A stretch of 41,081 nt of DNA from an uncultured beta proteobacterium (lineage in GTDB: Bacteria; Pseudomonadota; Gammaproteobacteria; Burkholderiales; Burkholderiaceae_C): NCBI GenBank assembly GCA_903914175.1, contig CAIWNX010000178.1, forward strand, positions 1 to 41,081, written 5' to 3'. Shown here in pieces: positions 1 through 9,611 of this stretch (positions are counted from its first letter, which is position 1; every line of letters starts with the position of its first letter). A program made the translations under genes and the position numbers. The notes beneath the pieces are model-generated. The model was not told the DNA's origin and did no database searches. It saw nothing but the letters and a program-made list of their open reading frames with translations.

Positions 1-1479
1 ACCGGCAATGTCGCCGAACAGCACCATCTTGGGCAGGCCGCCGCGTTTGGATTTGGTGGCGTAGCCAACCGCCCGCAAATAGCGGTCATCCAGATGCTCC
101 AGCCCCGCCAGCAACACGCCGCTGCGCGCCGCTTCGGCAAACATGAAGTCCTTGATTTCCACAATGCTGGGAACGGCGTCGCGCGCATGGCCGAAGAATT
201 CCAGGCAAACCGTTCGCACATGGCTGGGCATGCGGTGCACGACCCAGCGCGCGCTGGTGATCAAGCCATCGCAGCCTTCTTTCTGGATACCCGGCAGGCC
301 GCTGAGGAATTTGTCGGTGACGTCCTTGCCCAGGCCTTCCTTGCGGAACGCCGTGCCCGGGATGTCGAGTCGTTCCGTGCGCAACAGCGTCTTGCCGTCG
401 GCCTTGAAATACTTGAGCTCGAAACTGGCCAGCGCCGCGTCATGAATCTTGCCCAGGTTGTGCCCCAGGCGCGTCACTTCCAGCCACTCGGCCTGCGGCG
501 TCACCATGCGCCAGCTCGCCAGGTTGTCCAGCGCCGTGCCCCACAGCACCGCTTTCTTGCCGCCGGCGTTCATGGCGATGTTGCCGCCGATGCACGAGGC
601 TTCGGCCGAGGTCGGGTCCACCGCAAAAACAAAACCACCGCGCTCGGCCGCGTCTGAGACGCGCTGCGTCACAACACCCGCTTCGGTCCAGACGGTTGCG
701 ACGGGCCGCTCGATCCCGGGCAGCGCGACCATCTCGACTTCCGTCATGGCCTCTAACTTTTCGGTGTTGATGACCACACTCTTCCAGGTCAGCGGAATCG
801 CGCCGCCGGTGTAGCCGGTGCCGCCGCCACGCGGAATGATGGTCAGGCCCAGATCAATACAACCCTTGACCAGTCCGGCCATCTCGGCTTCGCTATCGGG
901 TGTCAGAACGACAAAGGGGTATTCGACGCGCCAGTCAGTGGCGTCGGTCACGTGGCTGACGCGTGACAGGCCATCAAACTTGATGTTGTCTTTCGCCGTC
1001 AGGCGGCTCAGTACACGCTGCGTCGTGCGCCGCAGCGTCGCGACCTCGACAAAAGCCGCATCAAACGCCAGCACCGCCTTGTCGGCTGCCACCAGCAATT
1101 CGCCCACCATGGCATCGCGCTCGGGATCGCTCTCGGGCGTGCGCCTTTTTTGCACTTCCGAGAGCCGGTGCTGCAGGGCTTCCACCAGGAGCACGCGGCG
1201 CTTCGGGTTGTCGAGCAAATCATCGTGCAAATACGGATTGCGCTGCACCACCCAGATGTCGCCCAGCACTTCGTACAGCATGCGCGCCGAGCGCCCGGTG
1301 CGGCGTTCCTCGCGCAATTGGTTGAGCAAATCCCAGGATGCACTGCCGAGCAGGCGGATGACGATTTCGCGGTCGGAAAACGAGGTGTAGTTGTACGGAA
1401 TCTCGCGGATACGAGCGTGCGCGTGCGGCACGTGCGCACCAGCGCCAGGCAAAGGATTGAGCGGAGTCGGGAAATTCAT
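1..1479 (-). CDS. FAD/FMN-linked oxidase (DUF3683-type / D-lactate dehydrogenase-like), C-terminus truncated by left window edge
   Basis: Not in the ORF track because it is open at the left edge. My reading from ATG at 1479: [46 protein letters not shown]...[41 protein letters not shown]...; [12 protein letters not shown] is the FAD_binding_4 signature. Confidence 0.88.
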   Translation of the reverse strand, partial: MNFPTPLNPLPGAGAHVPHAHARIREIPYNYTSFSDREIVIRLLGSASWDLLNQLREERRTGRSARMLYEVLGDIWVVQRNPYLHDDLLDNPKRRVLLVEALQHRLSEVQKRRTPESDPERDAMVGELLVAADKAVLAFDAAFVEVATLRRTTQRVLSRLTAKDNIKFDGLSRVSHVTDATDWRVEYPFVVLTPDSEAEMAGLVKGCIDLGLTIIPRGGGTGYTGGAIPLTWKSVVINTEKLEAMTEVEMVALPGIERPVATVWTEAGVVTQRVSDAAERGGFVFAVDPTSAEASCIGGNIAMNAGGKKAVLWGTALDNLASWRMVTPQAEWLEVTRLGHNLGKIHDAALASFELKYFKADGKTLLRTERLDIPGTAFRKEGLGKDVTDKFLSGLPGIQKEGCDGLITSARWVVHRMPSHVRTVCLEFFGHARDAVPSIVEIKDFMFAEAARSGVLLAGLEHLDDRYLRAVGYATKSKRGGLPKMVLFGDIAG

Positions 1480-1545
1480 TGGACTGAGGATATTACCGCA
1501 GTGCAACATTCACCTGCGGCCCACATGGAAACTTGCGGGCCGGGT

Positions 1546-2814
1546 TCAAACCAGCCACAGCAAGGGCAACAATCCCAGAACGGACAGACCGATCAGCAGC
1601 CATGCGCTTTGAATGCCGGCCGCACCACGCGACAGGAAGTAGGCGTAGGCACCTTTGGCCACGTTGTTGCTGGCGGCCGCCACCAGTATCCCAATCGCGG
1701 CAACCGAGGGCGGCGTCACAGTCCCGGAGGCCTGCGTCATGCCCATGATGAAGGGATCAATATCGGCAACACCCATCATCGCCGACAGCGTATAAACGCC
1801 AGCGCGCCCGAGGTAGACGGCGGCGAGATGGGTCGCGATCAGCATGGCAAGAAACAGCAGGGTAAACACAAGCGCTGCGCGCAGCTCAAGCGGATTGCGC
1901 GGCGTTGCCGGGTCCTGGACCGCATCGGTGCTGGCATCGCGCCGCTGCGCCCATAACCAGCCAATGCCAATCGCCAGCGCACCCAGAGCAAGGAATGAAG
2001 GCCCCAGCGCATTCATCAGTTCCCGGTTGAACAAAGCCAACAGCACCGCCAGCCGCAGGTACATCACGCCCGATGCAATCAGGATGCCACCGGAAAAAAG
2101 ATGCGGCAGGCTCTCCTTGGCCGAGCGCTTGGCGAGAACCACGGTGGTCACCGTCGACGAATAGGCGCCGCCCAGAATCGAAGCCAGTATCACGCCGCCC
2201 TGACCTTTGGACAGTTTCTGAATGACATAGCTGCCGTAGGAAACCGCACTCACCGCGACCACCACCAGCCAGGTCTTGAACGGATTGATCTGGAACTGGC
2301 TGAAGCCCTCGTTTGGCAGGATCGGCAGGATCACCGCCGTGAGCAGCAGGAACTTGGTGAAGGTGACAACGTCTTCTGGCGTGATGCGCCGCGCCAGCCC
2401 TTCCAGCCCCCCTTTGAGTTCGAGCAGCAGCATGGTGAGCACACCCAGCGTCGTGGCGATCCACAAATGCTGCTGGAATACCAGTGCGCCGATCAAGTAG
2501 GTGATGAGGCCGGCCAGTTCGGTCGTGAGCCCGACCAATTCACCCGTGACCAGTTTGTGCCAGTACGAAAGCATCAGGAATCCGGCGACCGCGATAAATC
2601 CAAGCGCCAGCGGCAGCATCTGACTGCCTGACAAGGCAGCCATTGCGTAGCCGACCAGGCCGATCAGTGGGAAGGTGCGAACCCCACCGAACACAAATAT
2701 TTCAGCGGCCGCCTTTTTCCCCTCGCGCTCAAGTCCGATCAGAAACGAGAGAAAAAGTACCAGAAGGATGTTCTGCGCCTGTGGCGCCAGCCACTCACTC
2801 AGTGCCATGGACAT
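1546..2814 (-). CDS. MgtC/SapB-DUF4010 family multi-pass membrane protein
   Basis: 422 aa ORF, N-terminal LSFLIGLEREGKK motif typical of MgtC-like domains, many TM segments. Confidence 0.8.
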   Translation of the reverse strand: MSMALSEWLAPQAQNILLVLFLSFLIGLEREGKKAAAEIFVFGGVRTFPLIGLVGYAMAALSGSQMLPLALGFIAVAGFLMLSYWHKLVTGELVGLTTELAGLITYLIGALVFQQHLWIATTLGVLTMLLLELKGGLEGLARRITPEDVVTFTKFLLLTAVILPILPNEGFSQFQINPFKTWLVVVAVSAVSYGSYVIQKLSKGQGGVILASILGGAYSSTVTTVVLAKRSAKESLPHLFSGGILIASGVMYLRLAVLLALFNRELMNALGPSFLALGALAIGIGWLWAQRRDASTDAVQDPATPRNPLELRAALVFTLLFLAMLIATHLAAVYLGRAGVYTLSAMMGVADIDPFIMGMTQASGTVTPPSVAAIGILVAAASNNVAKGAYAYFLSRGAAGIQSAWLLIGLSVLGLLPLLWLV

Positions 2815-2860
2815 GCTGAATTATCTCCCCCATTTCGCAGCCAGCGCTTGGCTGCTTAGC

Positions 2861-4327
2861 CTAAACGCCGGTGGCCTGTGCCATCAAGGCGCGCCAGCGC
2901 TGGTAACGCGCTTGCAGCGCTGAATCGCTCTGCGCCGGGAAGATTTCCTCATGCGCGCCCTGGTTCCAGTCTGCGGGCCGACCGCAGGCCAGATAAGCGA
3001 TGCCGCGTGCGCTGGCTTCCGGGTCGTCGCGCCGGTGCACCGGCAGACCGCTGCTGCAGGCCAGGCGCTGGCACAGGCCGTCGAGCAGGGAGACGCCACC
3101 GCTGATGCGGATGCGCCGCGCGGCAGGCACATACTGGTTCATGTGATCGATGTTGGCCTGCAGCAAAAAAGCGATGCTCTCGACCACCGCCACGGCCTTG
3201 AGCCAGGGCTCGGCCTCGCCGACAAAGCGCGACTCAAACTCAGGCTGCCAGAAGGGTCCGCCCAGGCCGGCGATGCCGTTAAGAAACAGCGGCGGCGCCT
3301 CGGGCCGCTTCAGCCATAGCGGCAGCTCATGGGTGAGTTGGTCCATGCCAAACTCCTTGCGAACCCACTCCAGCGCGGTACCGGCACCGTTCACATTGCC
3401 TTCGACCATGTAGACCCGGCTCGCACCATCGTCCCGGATGATACCGGTCAACTGGCGTGGCACGTGGCCAGGAAAGTGCGTGAGTGCGCGTTGCACGAAA
3501 GCGCTGGTGCCAATGTTGATATAGGCCGAGTCCGCTTCGGGCCAGCCAAAGGCGAACACGGCAGCCGACTGGTCGCCGTTGACCGCTGTGAGGGGGATGG
3601 CAGCACCCGGCAGATCGAGCGTGCCCCAGGCGTAACAGGTCGGCACGCTACGGGGCAGAAAACCGGCTGGCAGACCGAACAGCGCAAGCAACTCAGGGTC
3701 CCAGTCATGCGTCTGCAAATTCCATAACTGGGTGCGCGCGGCGCACTGCGGGTCGGCCAGAAAAGGCTGCTCTGTGCACAAGCGAAACGCCACAAAGCTC
3801 GCCATCGGACCCCAGCACAGGGTCTGGTTTTCCAGCGCGGCACGCACGGCGGGCAAATGGTCCAGCGCCCAGCGCAATTTGCTGGCGCCGTAGTGTGGCG
3901 AGAGAAAGAGCCCGGTCTTGCGGTGCACGCTATCGGCGTGTGGCTGCAACTGATCAATCCAGGCGTGGGCGCGTCGATCCTGCCAGCTAAATATCGGCGA
4001 CAGCGGCGCACCCGTCAGCCGGTGCCAGCAGATCACGCTGGAGCGCTGGCTGGAAAGCCCTGCCCCCACCACGTCCTGCCGTCGCGCGCCGAGCCCCTGC
4101 AAGGCCTGCGTCGCGGCCACGCGAACCGAGTTCACGATCTCCTCGCCGTCCTGCTCGGCCCAGTCGGCCTGCGGGTAGGTGATGGCGATGTTTGCCACGG
4201 CGCTGGAGAGCGTGCGCCCGTTTCGATCCAACACCAAGGCACGGCTCGCGTGCGTTCCCTGGTCAATGGCCAGGACCAGCGGTTTGCTCACAGCACTGAT
4301 CTGTTCGTCCATGGTCTTGCGTTCCAA
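2861..4327 (-). CDS. FGGY-family carbohydrate kinase, glycerol-kinase-like
   Basis: LVLAIDQGTHASRALVLD phosphate-1-type motif, SWQDRRAHAW, NINIGTSAF-like and ISGGVSLLDGLCQRLA segments. Confidence 0.87.
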   Translation of the reverse strand: MERKTMDEQISAVSKPLVLAIDQGTHASRALVLDRNGRTLSSAVANIAITYPQADWAEQDGEEIVNSVRVAATQALQGLGARRQDVVGAGLSSQRSSVICWHRLTGAPLSPIFSWQDRRAHAWIDQLQPHADSVHRKTGLFLSPHYGASKLRWALDHLPAVRAALENQTLCWGPMASFVAFRLCTEQPFLADPQCAARTQLWNLQTHDWDPELLALFGLPAGFLPRSVPTCYAWGTLDLPGAAIPLTAVNGDQSAAVFAFGWPEADSAYINIGTSAFVQRALTHFPGHVPRQLTGIIRDDGASRVYMVEGNVNGAGTALEWVRKEFGMDQLTHELPLWLKRPEAPPLFLNGIAGLGGPFWQPEFESRFVGEAEPWLKAVAVVESIAFLLQANIDHMNQYVPAARRIRISGGVSLLDGLCQRLACSSGLPVHRRDDPEASARGIAYLACGRPADWNQGAHEEIFPAQSDSALQARYQRWRALMAQATGV

Positions 4328-4383
4328 TCACCACCCATGCCGCACTGTACAACCAACAGCGCCCGATCAAGCCCGCTTCGCGT

Positions 4384-5388
4384 TCACTCCACTGAAATGT
4401 TCTTGGTCTTCACCAGCTTGGCCCACAGCGCCATCTGCGCCTGGATAAATTCACTGGCGGCTTTGGGCCCGCCTTTCTGGATCTCGCCACCCAATTGCGC
4501 GATGCGCGCCTTGACCTCAGGTGCGTCCATCGCCTTTTGCATGGCAGCAGCGACTTTTTCCACGATGGCGTCCGGCGTTCCTTCGGGTGCAAAAACGGCG
4601 TTCCATTCATAGATCTCGGCGCCTGCCAAGCCGGCCTCGGCCAGGGTTGGCACATCGGGCAGCATGGAGGCGCGCTTGTTCGATGTCACAGCCAGCGCCC
4701 GCAGCTTGCCCGATTGCACGTGTTGCAGCGTGGACGCCAGGTTGCCAAAGAACAGCGGCACCTGCCCGCCAATCACGTCGTTGAGTGCCGGGCCACCACC
4801 TTTGTAAGGCACATGCACCATGTCGACCTTGGCCGCCGATTCAAACAGCGCGCCGGCCAGGTGCTGGGCCGATCCATTGCCTGATGACGCGTAGGAAACG
4901 GCGTCCTTGCCGGACTTGGCCAAGGCCGTCAGTTCGGCGATATTGCGGGCCGGGACCTGGGCGTTGACCAGCACCACATTCGGAAACAGGGCGATGACGC
5001 CAATCGGGCGAAAGGCTTTGACGCTGTCGTAGGGTAACTTGGGGTAGAGCGACGGGTTCACCGCAAAGGACGAAGCGTCGAGCATCAGCGTGTAGCCGTT
5101 CGGTGCCGCCTTGGCGACCATGCTGGCACCAATCTGGCCGCCGGCGCCGGGCTTGTTCTCGATCACCACGTTCTGCCCCAGCGCCTCACCCATCTTGGGC
5201 GCTATCAAGCGGGCCATGGCATCGGCGCCGCCACCGGGTGGATACGTCACCACCAGGGTGATGGGACGGGTCGGCCAGGCAGCGACTTGGGCGAAGGCGC
5301 AAGGCGCAGCGGCCAGCAAACCCAATGCGCTCAGCACGGCCAGACGCCGCAAGGAAATGAGAAAGGAGTTAGGACGCGCAGGGATCAT
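4384..5388 (-). CDS. Tripartite tricarboxylate transporter (Bug/TctC) substrate-binding protein
   Basis: AWPTRPITLVVTYPPGGGADAMARLIAPKMGEALGQNVVIENKPGAGGQIGA signature; signal peptide from MIPARPNSFLISLRRLAVLSALGLLAAAPCAFAQ. ORF track start at 5514 is longer; start at 5388 preferred. Confidence 0.92.
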   Translation of the reverse strand: MIPARPNSFLISLRRLAVLSALGLLAAAPCAFAQVAAWPTRPITLVVTYPPGGGADAMARLIAPKMGEALGQNVVIENKPGAGGQIGASMVAKAAPNGYTLMLDASSFAVNPSLYPKLPYDSVKAFRPIGVIALFPNVVLVNAQVPARNIAELTALAKSGKDAVSYASSGNGSAQHLAGALFESAAKVDMVHVPYKGGGPALNDVIGGQVPLFFGNLASTLQHVQSGKLRALAVTSNKRASMLPDVPTLAEAGLAGAEIYEWNAVFAPEGTPDAIVEKVAAAMQKAMDAPEVKARIAQLGGEIQKGGPKAASEFIQAQMALWAKLVKTKNISVE

Positions 5389-5425
5389 TTGAGGCTCCAG
5401 GGTTGAGGATGAGTTGATGTTGGCT

Positions 5426-6163
5426 TTAACGGACCTGTGCCGTGTATTCAAAAGAAAATGCATCGCCCAGTGTGCTGCGCAATTCGACGCAGCGACCAGC
5501 CAGGTCAAAGGCACGCCTTTGCACGCGCACGCAGGGATGACCCTTGTCGAGTTGCAAGCGGCGACCTTGCGTCTGCGTGAGTTGACCGAAGGAGAGCTGG
5601 TCTTGCGCGTGGTGAATCACGACACCACAGACGCGCTGGTACATGGGGTAGAGCAAATCGTCCCAGGCCGCTGTGTCGGATTCGGCCAGCGCTTCGAACA
5701 TGGGCAGGGGCAACACCAGGGTTTCGAGCAGGCAAGGCCTTGCGTCAATGCTGCGCAGGCGTTCCAAGGCAATCACACTGGCGCCGGCCGGCAGGCCCAA
5801 GGCATCGGCTTCGTCGAGGCCCGCCAGGCGGCACTTGCGACTCAGAATTCGCGAGTCGGGTGTCGTCTGAACTTCACCACCTTGGCGGAATCTGAAGAAA
5901 CGCATCATGGACGCGCCACCCAGACCGGAAGTGACGAAAGTTCCCTTGCCATGACGGCGTTCCAGCAAGGCTTCGGAAACCAGCAGCGACAGGGCCTGGC
6001 GGATCGTGCCCAGCGCCACACCGTAGGACTTGGCCAGGATCGCCTCCGGCGGGATCGCTTCACCCGGCACCCATTCGCCTTGCAGAATCCGGCTGCGCAG
6101 CGCAGCCGCCAGCCAGCCGTAGCGGCTTTGTCCGCGCGTGGGTGCTTCAGTTGCTTGCAGCAT
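5426..6163 (-). CDS. GntR family transcriptional regulator (wHTH plus UTRA-like effector domain)
   Basis: YGWLAAALRSRILQGEWVPGEAIPPEAILAKSYGVALGTIRQALSLLVSEALLERRHGKGTFV is a canonical GntR wHTH. Confidence 0.92.
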   Translation of the reverse strand: MLQATEAPTRGQSRYGWLAAALRSRILQGEWVPGEAIPPEAILAKSYGVALGTIRQALSLLVSEALLERRHGKGTFVTSGLGGASMMRFFRFRQGGEVQTTPDSRILSRKCRLAGLDEADALGLPAGASVIALERLRSIDARPCLLETLVLPLPMFEALAESDTAAWDDLLYPMYQRVCGVVIHHAQDQLSFGQLTQTQGRRLQLDKGHPCVRVQRRAFDLAGRCVELRSTLGDAFSFEYTAQVR

Positions 6164-6192
6164 GGCTGTCTTTTGTTCCGTGGTAATTGCTC

Positions 6193-6214
6193 TAGTCCTC
6201 TAGATGACTATAAT
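6193..6214 (+). promoter_or_regulatory. Putative GntR operator palindrome overlapping a -10 box (divergent promoter)
   Basis: TAGTCCTCTAGATGACTA (6193-6210), 16/18 self-complementary; perfect TATAAT at 6209-6214; TTGCTC at 6187-6192 as weak -35 with 16-nt spacer. Confidence 0.55.
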
Positions 6215-6221
6215 TTAACCC

Positions 6222-7025
6222 GTGGATAGTTCTCTGTCAAATCATTTCGTCGATACCCATTTCCATGCCTTTGATGCCGGCGTGGCAGTCGCCGGTGCGC
6301 GCTACGTCCCCCAATACGACGCCGCTTTGGAGGCCTGGCAAAAGCTCAGCGCACCGCTGGGCGTACAGCGTGGCGTGCTGGTGCAAACCAGCTTCATGGG
6401 CACGGACAACCGCCGTCTGCTCGGTGAACTCAAGCGCCAGCCGCAACTGCTGCGCGGTGTGGCGGTTTTGTCGCCCACAACCGATGCAGCGGAACTGGCG
6501 CGCCTGGACGCGCTGGGTGTGCGCGGCATCCGTTTGAATCTGGCCGGCGCTTCACACGAAATCGACGACTGGCGCAGCGCCAGCAATTTCTGGACTGCCC
6601 TGCTGACCTTGGGCTGGCACCTTGAACTGCACACCGATGTCGGCGCTTTGCCACAGGTGCTGGCGCAACTACCGAGCGAGTTGGCGCTGGTGCTGGATCA
6701 CATGGGCAAACCCGCAGCCGCCTCGGCGGCTGACCCCACGTTCAAGGCGCTGGCCAGGCGATCGCGCCAGGCGCCGGTGCGCGTCAAACTCAGCGGCGCC
6801 TATCGGCTCGAAGGGCGCGAGCCCGGTTCGTTGGCAAAAGCCTGGCTGGGTGAACTCGGTGTTCAGCGTCTGCTCTGGGGCAGTGACTGGCCCTGCACCA
6901 ACCACGAGGCGCACGCCGATTACCCGCAACTGCTGAACGCGCTCTACGACTGGGTCGGAGACGAAGCGGCGCAGCAGATTCTGGTGACCAACCCAGTGGC
7001 GTTTTACTGGCCGGGTGCCGCTTGA
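6222..7025 (+). CDS. Amidohydrolase family (2-pyrone-4,6-dicarboxylate lactonase-like metal-dependent hydrolase)
   Basis: GTG start; FVDTHFHAFD N-terminal HxH motif, LVLDHMGKP, LLWGSDWPCTNHE. Confidence 0.87.
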   Translation: MDSSLSNHFVDTHFHAFDAGVAVAGARYVPQYDAALEAWQKLSAPLGVQRGVLVQTSFMGTDNRRLLGELKRQPQLLRGVAVLSPTTDAAELARLDALGVRGIRLNLAGASHEIDDWRSASNFWTALLTLGWHLELHTDVGALPQVLAQLPSELALVLDHMGKPAAASAADPTFKALARRSRQAPVRVKLSGAYRLEGREPGSLAKAWLGELGVQRLLWGSDWPCTNHEAHADYPQLLNALYDWVGDEAAQQILVTNPVAFYWPGAA

Positions 7026-7073
7026 TCCGGGCAATGGCCCTGCGCTGTTCGATCTGAATTTCAGCCAGAAGAC

Positions 7074-7889
7074 CTACAGCCCCAGGGATTTTTCCGGCAA
7101 ACCCAGCGCGAGCCCGAGAAGCTGGGTGTAGAGCAGCGTGCGGATGGACGCCTCCGCGGTATCTGCCGGCAGCGCCTGCACGCCGTCAAAGCGCAGATGG
7201 CAGTGCGGGCAGGCGGTGCACATCACTTCGGCGCCACTGGCCAGCGCGTCCGTGATCTTGGCGCGCGTCATTTGCTCTGACAACGGGGTGTTCGCCTCGT
7301 GCAGCGGATCGCCGCAGCAGTCCAGTTTGCGCGGCCAGTCGATCGGTGTGGCACCGGTCAGTCGGATCAGGTCTTCAAAGATCGTCGGCGCCAGCGGGTT
7401 GTCAAAACGTGCCACGTTGCTCGGGCGCAGTGTGTGGCAGCCGTATTGGGCGGCGACGCGCATACCGGTGCGCGGCTCACGCACAGCCTGTGCCAGCGCA
7501 TCAACGCCGATCACACGCGCCAGCAGCGGCAACACGTGCTCGACCTCGGTTGTGCCCGACCAGGTCAAGCCCTCGGCGGCCAGTGCCTCAGTCATGCGTG
7601 CGCGCAGTGCCGCGTCCTCGTCCAGGAAAGCAATCGCATGGCGCAGCGTGCCAAAGCAGCAGGCGCAAGGCGTCAGCACATTGAGGCCGGAGCGCTCGGC
7701 CAGCGCCAGATTGCGGGCAGCGGCCAGCACAAAAGCGTCGCGGCTGACATCGCGTGCCGGATAGCCGCAGCAGGTGAAATCCAGTTCGACCAGCGTGACG
7801 CCCAGGTGTTGCAACACAGCGCGGGTTGAAGCGGCGTAGGCCGGCAGTTGGGATGGGATCTTGCAGCCCAGGAAAAGCGCGTATTTCAT
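7074..7889 (-). CDS. HdrB-like CCG-domain protein (heterodisulfide reductase subunit B / GlpC C-terminal-like)
   Basis: MKYALFLGCKIPSQLPAYAASTRAVLQHLG...FTCCGYP...TPCACCFGTLRHA...YGCHTLRPS...KLDCCGDPL...CTACPHCH: CCG cysteine pattern. ATG at 7889 overlaps the upstream stop (ATGA). Confidence 0.87.
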   Translation of the reverse strand: MKYALFLGCKIPSQLPAYAASTRAVLQHLGVTLVELDFTCCGYPARDVSRDAFVLAAARNLALAERSGLNVLTPCACCFGTLRHAIAFLDEDAALRARMTEALAAEGLTWSGTTEVEHVLPLLARVIGVDALAQAVREPRTGMRVAAQYGCHTLRPSNVARFDNPLAPTIFEDLIRLTGATPIDWPRKLDCCGDPLHEANTPLSEQMTRAKITDALASGAEVMCTACPHCHLRFDGVQALPADTAEASIRTLLYTQLLGLALGLPEKSLGL

Positions 7890-9607
7890 GAAGCTTCCTT
7901 CTGTCCGCGCACGCTGCCCAGTCGCTGCACCGACAGCGCGCGCAACTCGACCATGATGTCGGCCACGCGGATGCCTTGCGGGCAATGCTCCTGGCACTGG
8001 TAGCAGGTGGCGCAACTCCAGACCATGCGTGAGCCCAGGGTGAGGTCACGCAGACCCAGGCGCAGCAGGTTCATCACCTTCTGCGGCGTCAGATCGACAG
8101 CGCTCCCCGGCTCTGTGCTGTGGGCCACCACCGGACAGACGTTAGTGCAGGTCTGGCACTGCACGCAGTGTGAGAAGCTGGCGCGGTTGGCTGAGAGTGG
8201 CGCATCCAGCGCGTCCGGGTCCGAAAAGCTGTGCGGCCAGACATCGCTGTGCAAGGCATCGGCCCACGCCAAGACCGGGCGTGCTTGCACCCACTGCGCT
8301 GGCGCTGGCAGGCCCGCAGCAGCCAAGTCGGCGCGAGCGGCTGGCCACAGGTCTTGAAGGTCCAACCCCACCGGGCAGACGTTGCTGCAGCGTGCGCAAT
8401 CGGTGCAACCGAAAGCGCCTTCGGCGATGCGCAATGCCTGCTCGCCTGCGTCAGCGGATGGGTCAGCAAACGGCCAGCGACCACGGGCCAGCGCGCCGGT
8501 GGCGCTGAGCTTGTGCGAGGGCAACCAATAGCGGTTGTCCAGATAGCGCGCCGGCGGCGCCACGGCGCAGTGCGCATCGCAAATGCCGCAACCCACGCAC
8601 GCGTCCAATGCCAGTGCGCGCCGCGTTGCACGCGCGGCGCTGGTTAAAGCCTGAGGCGACTTCGCGCCGTTGAGCAACAGATTGATCGGTGCCGCCACAG
8701 CATGGAAAAAGCGCGTGAACGGCAACGTTGCCAGGCCGATGAAACAGGCGAATACGTGCAGGTAGAGCAGCCAGCTTGGCGCCTGCGCGCCGTCGAGCAG
8801 ACGCGCCAATGGCGCCAGCAAGCGCGACAGCGGGTAAGAGACAAAAGCCGATGCGGCCCGGGCGTGGCAGGTTTCGCAATCGGCCTCGTGCAGGGCGCGG
8901 CCCAGCTTCATCACGTCCGGTGCGATCGGCTCCTTCAGATCGTCAAAGGCCACGCCGAACTCGCTAGCCCAGAAAGCGCGCAGCGGCTTGAGCTCGACTG
9001 GATCAGCGCTGCCGTTGAACTCTTTGGCCATGCGATAGAAAACCTGTGGCGAGGCGATCTTGTTCGCTTCGAGCAGAAAACCTGTCAGCAGTACGAAGCC
9101 CAGCAGCACGACGAAGGCCGCCGCCAGAGGTGGGCGTGGCGGTGCAAAACGCGTGCGCCGGCGCCACCGTCCGAAGAGAAAGAGTGCGAGCCCGAGCACC
9201 GTCATGGCACCGAACAGATTGCGCAGAAAGAGGTAGGGGTTGCGCGTGGACTCGTAGCCCGGGAACAGCTTCAAGGTCACGACAGCCGCCAGCGCGTGCA
9301 TCAGCAGCAAGCCCATGAAGCCAACAAACATCAGCAGGTGCGCCAGCCAGCGCGATTTGTCAATGCGGTACAGGCGGCGCTGCAGCAGCACGTCGAGAAA
9401 CAAGGCGCCGCAGACCTGGAACACGCGCCGACTGAAAATTGCCGCTGCCGCGCCGCGTAGCGAAGCCTGCAAACGCTGCGCCAGCGTCACCGTCTGCACG
9501 TCAGGCCCGATACGCAAGCGCAACCACGCAGACATGCGCCAGAGCAGGCCCAGGGCGCACAGCAACAGCGATGCAGAAAGGGCGGTGTGAAAGAGCAGGC
9601 GTGACAT
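7886..9607 (-). CDS. Membrane-anchored Fe-S protein: NarI/HdrE-like cytochrome b region, one CxxCH motif and four Cys-rich 4Fe-4S-type motifs (HdrC-like)
   Basis: From MSRLLFHTALSASLLLCALG (9607): several TM helices, ALHEADCETCHARA, CVGCGICDAHC, CTDCARCSNVCP, CVQCQTCTNVCP, CATCYQCQEHCP. The ORF-track start at 9772 overlaps glpB and is probably too long. Confidence 0.85.
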   Translation of the reverse strand: MSRLLFHTALSASLLLCALGLLWRMSAWLRLRIGPDVQTVTLAQRLQASLRGAAAAIFSRRVFQVCGALFLDVLLQRRLYRIDKSRWLAHLLMFVGFMGLLLMHALAAVVTLKLFPGYESTRNPYLFLRNLFGAMTVLGLALFLFGRWRRRTRFAPPRPPLAAAFVVLLGFVLLTGFLLEANKIASPQVFYRMAKEFNGSADPVELKPLRAFWASEFGVAFDDLKEPIAPDVMKLGRALHEADCETCHARAASAFVSYPLSRLLAPLARLLDGAQAPSWLLYLHVFACFIGLATLPFTRFFHAVAAPINLLLNGAKSPQALTSAARATRRALALDACVGCGICDAHCAVAPPARYLDNRYWLPSHKLSATGALARGRWPFADPSADAGEQALRIAEGAFGCTDCARCSNVCPVGLDLQDLWPAARADLAAAGLPAPAQWVQARPVLAWADALHSDVWPHSFSDPDALDAPLSANRASFSHCVQCQTCTNVCPVVAHSTEPGSAVDLTPQKVMNLLRLGLRDLTLGSRMVWSCATCYQCQEHCPQGIRVADIMVELRALSVQRLGSVRGQKEAS

Positions 9608-9611
9608 GACG

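Noticed and set aside
8702-9460. 252-aa plus-strand ORF
   Set aside because: Antisense to the Hdr-like membrane protein, which has strong Fe-S and TM signatures.
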